Assembly: GCA_024742355.1 (NCBI GenBank)
Contig: JANSYM010000002.1
Span: forward strand, 365,364-429,363
Length of the DNA stretch: 64,000 nucleotides
Direction of reading: 5' to 3'
Origin: Hyphomonadaceae bacterium
GTDB lineage: Bacteria > Pseudomonadota > Alphaproteobacteria > Caulobacterales > Hyphomonadaceae
Shown here piece by piece: positions 62,060 to 64,000 of this stretch; positions within the stretch are counted from its first letter, which is position 1; every line of letters begins with the position of its first letter. The notes under the pieces were generated by a model. It did not search any database and was not told the DNA's origin. It saw only the letters and a list, made by a program, of their open reading frames with translations. Position numbers and translations under genes: made by a program.

Positions 62060-62568
62060 GCCTGTAAAAGATCCTCAAGCGCGCGTTCGACATTTTCGAG
62101 CACGCGTTCAAAGTCCTGGGCTGCATCGACCAGACGCGTCCGCGGCTCGTCTTGCGGCAGTTCCAGGGTCGCGAGTTGGCTGTCGACCAGGGCGCTCGGC
62201 ATGAAATGATCATCCCGTCCGCTCGCCCGGCGCGTGGCGGTTTCCGCATCCAGCGTCAGGCAAATGGTGGTCAGATCCGGCAACCCGGCGCGCAGACGAT
62301 CGCGATAGGTGCGCTTCAGCGCTGAGCAGGAAAACACGACCTGCGGACCCGTCTCTGCTGCGCGACCCACTTCGCGCGTCAGCCGGTCCAGCCAGGGCGC
62401 GCGATCTTCATCGGTGAGCGGAATCCCGGCCTGCATCTTGGCGACATTGCTTTTCGGATGCCAGTCATCGCACTCGATGAACACTCCGCCGCGTGCTTGC
62501 GCGACCCGCTCACCGATGCGGGACTTTCCGGACGCCATGATTCCCATGATCATAATCGGCGCATGCAT
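62056..62568 (-). CDS. gntK: gluconokinase
   Basis: 170 residues, P-loop kinase: Walker A GIMASGKSRIG (residues about 9-19), FIECDDWHPKSNVAKMQAGIPLTDEDRAPWLDRL and CSALKRTYRDRLR, then FMPSALVDSQLATLE, the standard GntK set. Phosphorylates gluconate to 6-phosphogluconate for the Entner-Doudoroff or pentose phosphate pathway. ATG at 62568 is chosen (GAGGAA upstream). It completes the gluconolactonase-GntP route at 40-42 kb although 20 kb away. Confidence 0.93.
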   Translation of the reverse strand: MHAPIMIMGIMASGKSRIGERVAQARGGVFIECDDWHPKSNVAKMQAGIPLTDEDRAPWLDRLTREVGRAAETGPQVVFSCSALKRTYRDRLRAGLPDLTTICLTLDAETATRRASGRDDHFMPSALVDSQLATLELPQDEPRTRLVDAAQDFERVLENVERALEDLLQA

Positions 62569-62695
62569 TTCTATTCCTCGCTGGCGGACATTCCGTGCGC
62601 ACATCTAGCACGCCCCGACAAAATTCAGCATGGATTTTTTGATCCATCGCAGGCTAGGGTCGCCCAGGGGGCGTCAGGGCCTTTGGGAGGTTGGC

Positions 62696-63775
62696 ATGAA
62701 AATCTATGGATCACGGGTATCCTATTATACGGGCAAGCTGGAGGCCTACCTCAAATACAAGGGCGTCCCCTATACACTACATGGTATGCCCTATGACCGC
62801 GCCGATGAGCTGAAGGAAAAAGTCGGCTCGATCCAGATGCCGATTGTTGATCGCGAGGACGGGCGCTGGATGTCGGACACCACGCCCATCCTGTTCGAGC
62901 TCGAAAAAGAAATGCCTGACAATCCGATCCTGCCAGATGATCCGGTCGTCGCCTTCATCGCGAAGCTTTTGGAAGATTATGCCGACGAATGGTTATGGCG
63001 CTCTGCGATGCATTATCGCTGGAGCTATCGCTATAGCCGCGAGCTGATTTCAAACATCCTGGTCGACGAAATCAGTACGCCGGTGCCCCTGCCCCGCTTT
63101 GTCGTGCGGAGGATGATCCGGCGCCGCCAGATCAAGTATTTCACCAAACGCGACGGCCTCACGCCGTCGACCTGGCCACATATCGAACAAGGCTATTTCA
63201 ACGCGCTCGATGGCATGACCCGCATTCTCGAGCAGCGTCCTTACCTTCTCGGCACGCGGCCTTCACTGGCGGATTTTGGGTTCATGGCGCCAATGTTCCG
63301 ACATTTCAGCCAGGACCCGGACCCCGAAGAAATCATGCGCACGCGCGCACCGCTCGTCTATGAATGGGTCGCTCGCATGTGGAGCGCGCGGCAGGTTCCA
63401 GAGGGCGCCTTCGTCACTGAAATCTCGGACGAGATGACCCCGATGCTCAAGGAGGTCTGCGAAACGCATCTGCAGCAACTGGCGGCGAATGCGACCGCCT
63501 ATGGCGCCGATCAGTCGCGTTTCGAGATGAATGTTCAGGGCTGCGAATATCGCGACATGCCGGTTTCGCGCTACCGCGTCTATTGCCTCGAACGTCTGCG
63601 CGAGCACTTCCAGGCGATGGATACGGCGCACCAGGAGAAGGTCAAATCATTGCTGCCTTACAAAGAAGCCGCGATCCTTTGGGACACAGGCTTCAATGTG
63701 ACATCCGGATATGATGAAGGACGCCACCTGCCCTATGGTCACGCGATCAACGTTTATGGCGAAGGCACGCCATAA
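62696..63775 (+). CDS. long glutathione-S-transferase-like protein
   Basis: 359 residues from the ATG at 62696 (GGGAGG upstream). N-terminal thioredoxin fold: KIYGSRVSYYTGKLEAYLKYKGVPYTLHGMPYDRADELKEKVGSIQMPIVDREDGRWMSDTTPILFELE, with the conserved proline before the strand and S/D glutathione-site residues. A helical GST C-terminal domain follows (YLLGTRPSLADFGFMAPMFRHF). About 120 residues beyond it form an extra segment (CETHLQQLAANATAYGADQSRFEMNVQG...), making it much longer than typical 200-220-residue GSTs. Substrate unknown. Convergent with a glutathione reductase gene. Confidence 0.8.
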   Translation: MKIYGSRVSYYTGKLEAYLKYKGVPYTLHGMPYDRADELKEKVGSIQMPIVDREDGRWMSDTTPILFELEKEMPDNPILPDDPVVAFIAKLLEDYADEWLWRSAMHYRWSYRYSRELISNILVDEISTPVPLPRFVVRRMIRRRQIKYFTKRDGLTPSTWPHIEQGYFNALDGMTRILEQRPYLLGTRPSLADFGFMAPMFRHFSQDPDPEEIMRTRAPLVYEWVARMWSARQVPEGAFVTEISDEMTPMLKEVCETHLQQLAANATAYGADQSRFEMNVQGCEYRDMPVSRYRVYCLERLREHFQAMDTAHQEKVKSLLPYKEAAILWDTGFNVTSGYDEGRHLPYGHAINVYGEGTP

Positions 63776-63786
63776 GTCGGCGACGG

Positions 63787-64000
63787 CTATGATTTTGATT
63801 TCAGCGTGACGATCTCTTCGGCGATGGTCGGGTGGACGGCGCAAGTCTCGTCAAATTGCTGCTTCGTTGCACCCATCTTGATGGCGATGCCCAGCATTTG
63901 AATCATCTCGCCCGCATCCGGCGAGACAATGTGTGCGCCGACCACGACCTGGTCAGACTGGCGGACGATGACTTTCATGAAGACGCGCTCTATCTTGCCA
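63787..64000 (-). CDS. gor: glutathione-disulfide reductase, C-terminal end (partial)
   Basis: The last roughly 70 codons, in frame to the right edge. GAHIVSPDAGEMIQMLGIAIKMGATKQQFDETCAVHPTIAEEIVTLKSKS matches the C-terminal dimerisation segment of glutathione reductases, including the catalytic HPTxAEE motif of the flavoprotein disulfide reductases. Other reductases (e.g. mycothione, dihydrolipoamide) share the motif, but 'EMIQMLGIAIKMGATKQQFDET' is GR-like. The 5' part lies outside the window. Confidence 0.85.
   Translation of the reverse strand, partial: GKIERVFMKVIVRQSDQVVVGAHIVSPDAGEMIQMLGIAIKMGATKQQFDETCAVHPTIAEEIVTLKSKS

Overview
The window looks like a chromosomal segment of an alphaproteobacterium, most likely from the Caulobacterales/Maricaulales (Hyphomonadaceae-like) lineage. 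The support is: an imuA-imuB-dnaE2 mutagenesis operon preceded by a GTTC-N7-GTTC LexA box (the alphaproteobacterial form), a Caulobacter-type TonB-dependent receptor, a GC-rich coding style, and GC-rich inverted-repeat debris between genes. Species cannot be fixed from the sequence alone. I see no rRNA, tRNA, insertion sequence, prophage or CRISPR array.

Left part (1-32 kb), mostly housekeeping: malate synthase (cut by the left edge) is divergent from its probable regulator, a short-chain fatty acyl regulator. Then come a GH2 beta-galactosidase, an alpha/beta hydrolase, the SOS-controlled imuA-imuB-dnaE2 operon, an amidohydrolase, D-cysteine desulfhydrase, two small VOC/ABM proteins, an unrecognised ATP-grasp/HEAT-like pair, a four-helix membrane protein, a repeat-rich 440-bp gap, acyl-CoA dehydrogenase, ThiO, a ferric-iron ABC transporter behind a possible Fur site, an M48 protease, an ScsC/DsbA-like thiol protein, ThiG, and molybdenum-cofactor genes (moaC, moaB, moeA) around a TauE/SafE permease.

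Central and right part (33-60.5 kb) is a large carbohydrate-utilisation region that appears to be one LacI-type regulon. Five near-identical palindromes with a TAGCGCTA core lie at the heads of its transcription units: (a) a leftward operon of Gfo/Idh dehydrogenase, sugar epimerase, MFS transporter, gluconate-dehydrogenase-subunit-3-like Tat lipoprotein, GMC oxidoreductase and a Tat-exported epimerase, which resembles a periplasmic 3-keto-glycoside pathway; (b) gluconolactonase plus GntP permease; (c) a GH3 beta-glucosidase lipoprotein; (d) a secreted carbohydrate-binding-like protein, xylulokinase and xylose isomerase; (e) four consecutive flavin-dependent (tryptophan) halogenase-family genes and a TPR protein, divergent from a 1075-residue TonB-dependent receptor. 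The LacI-type repressor gene lies in the middle (45.4-46.4 kb). Together these suggest uptake of a beta-glucan/xylan-type oligosaccharide through the outer membrane, periplasmic hydrolysis or oxidation, and entry as xylose and gluconate.

The most interesting system is the halogenase block. Three of the four proteins keep the family's catalytic lysine, WxWxIP motif and EPLES motif. The fourth has lost all of them and so looks like a partner or a new activity. All are apparently controlled by sugar and tied to an outer-membrane receptor, not to a natural-product cluster.

Right end (60.5-64 kb): a PKHD-type iron dioxygenase (PiuC-like) divergent from an unrecognised lipoprotein, gluconokinase, an unusually long glutathione-S-transferase-like protein and the 3' end of a glutathione reductase gene (cut by the right edge).
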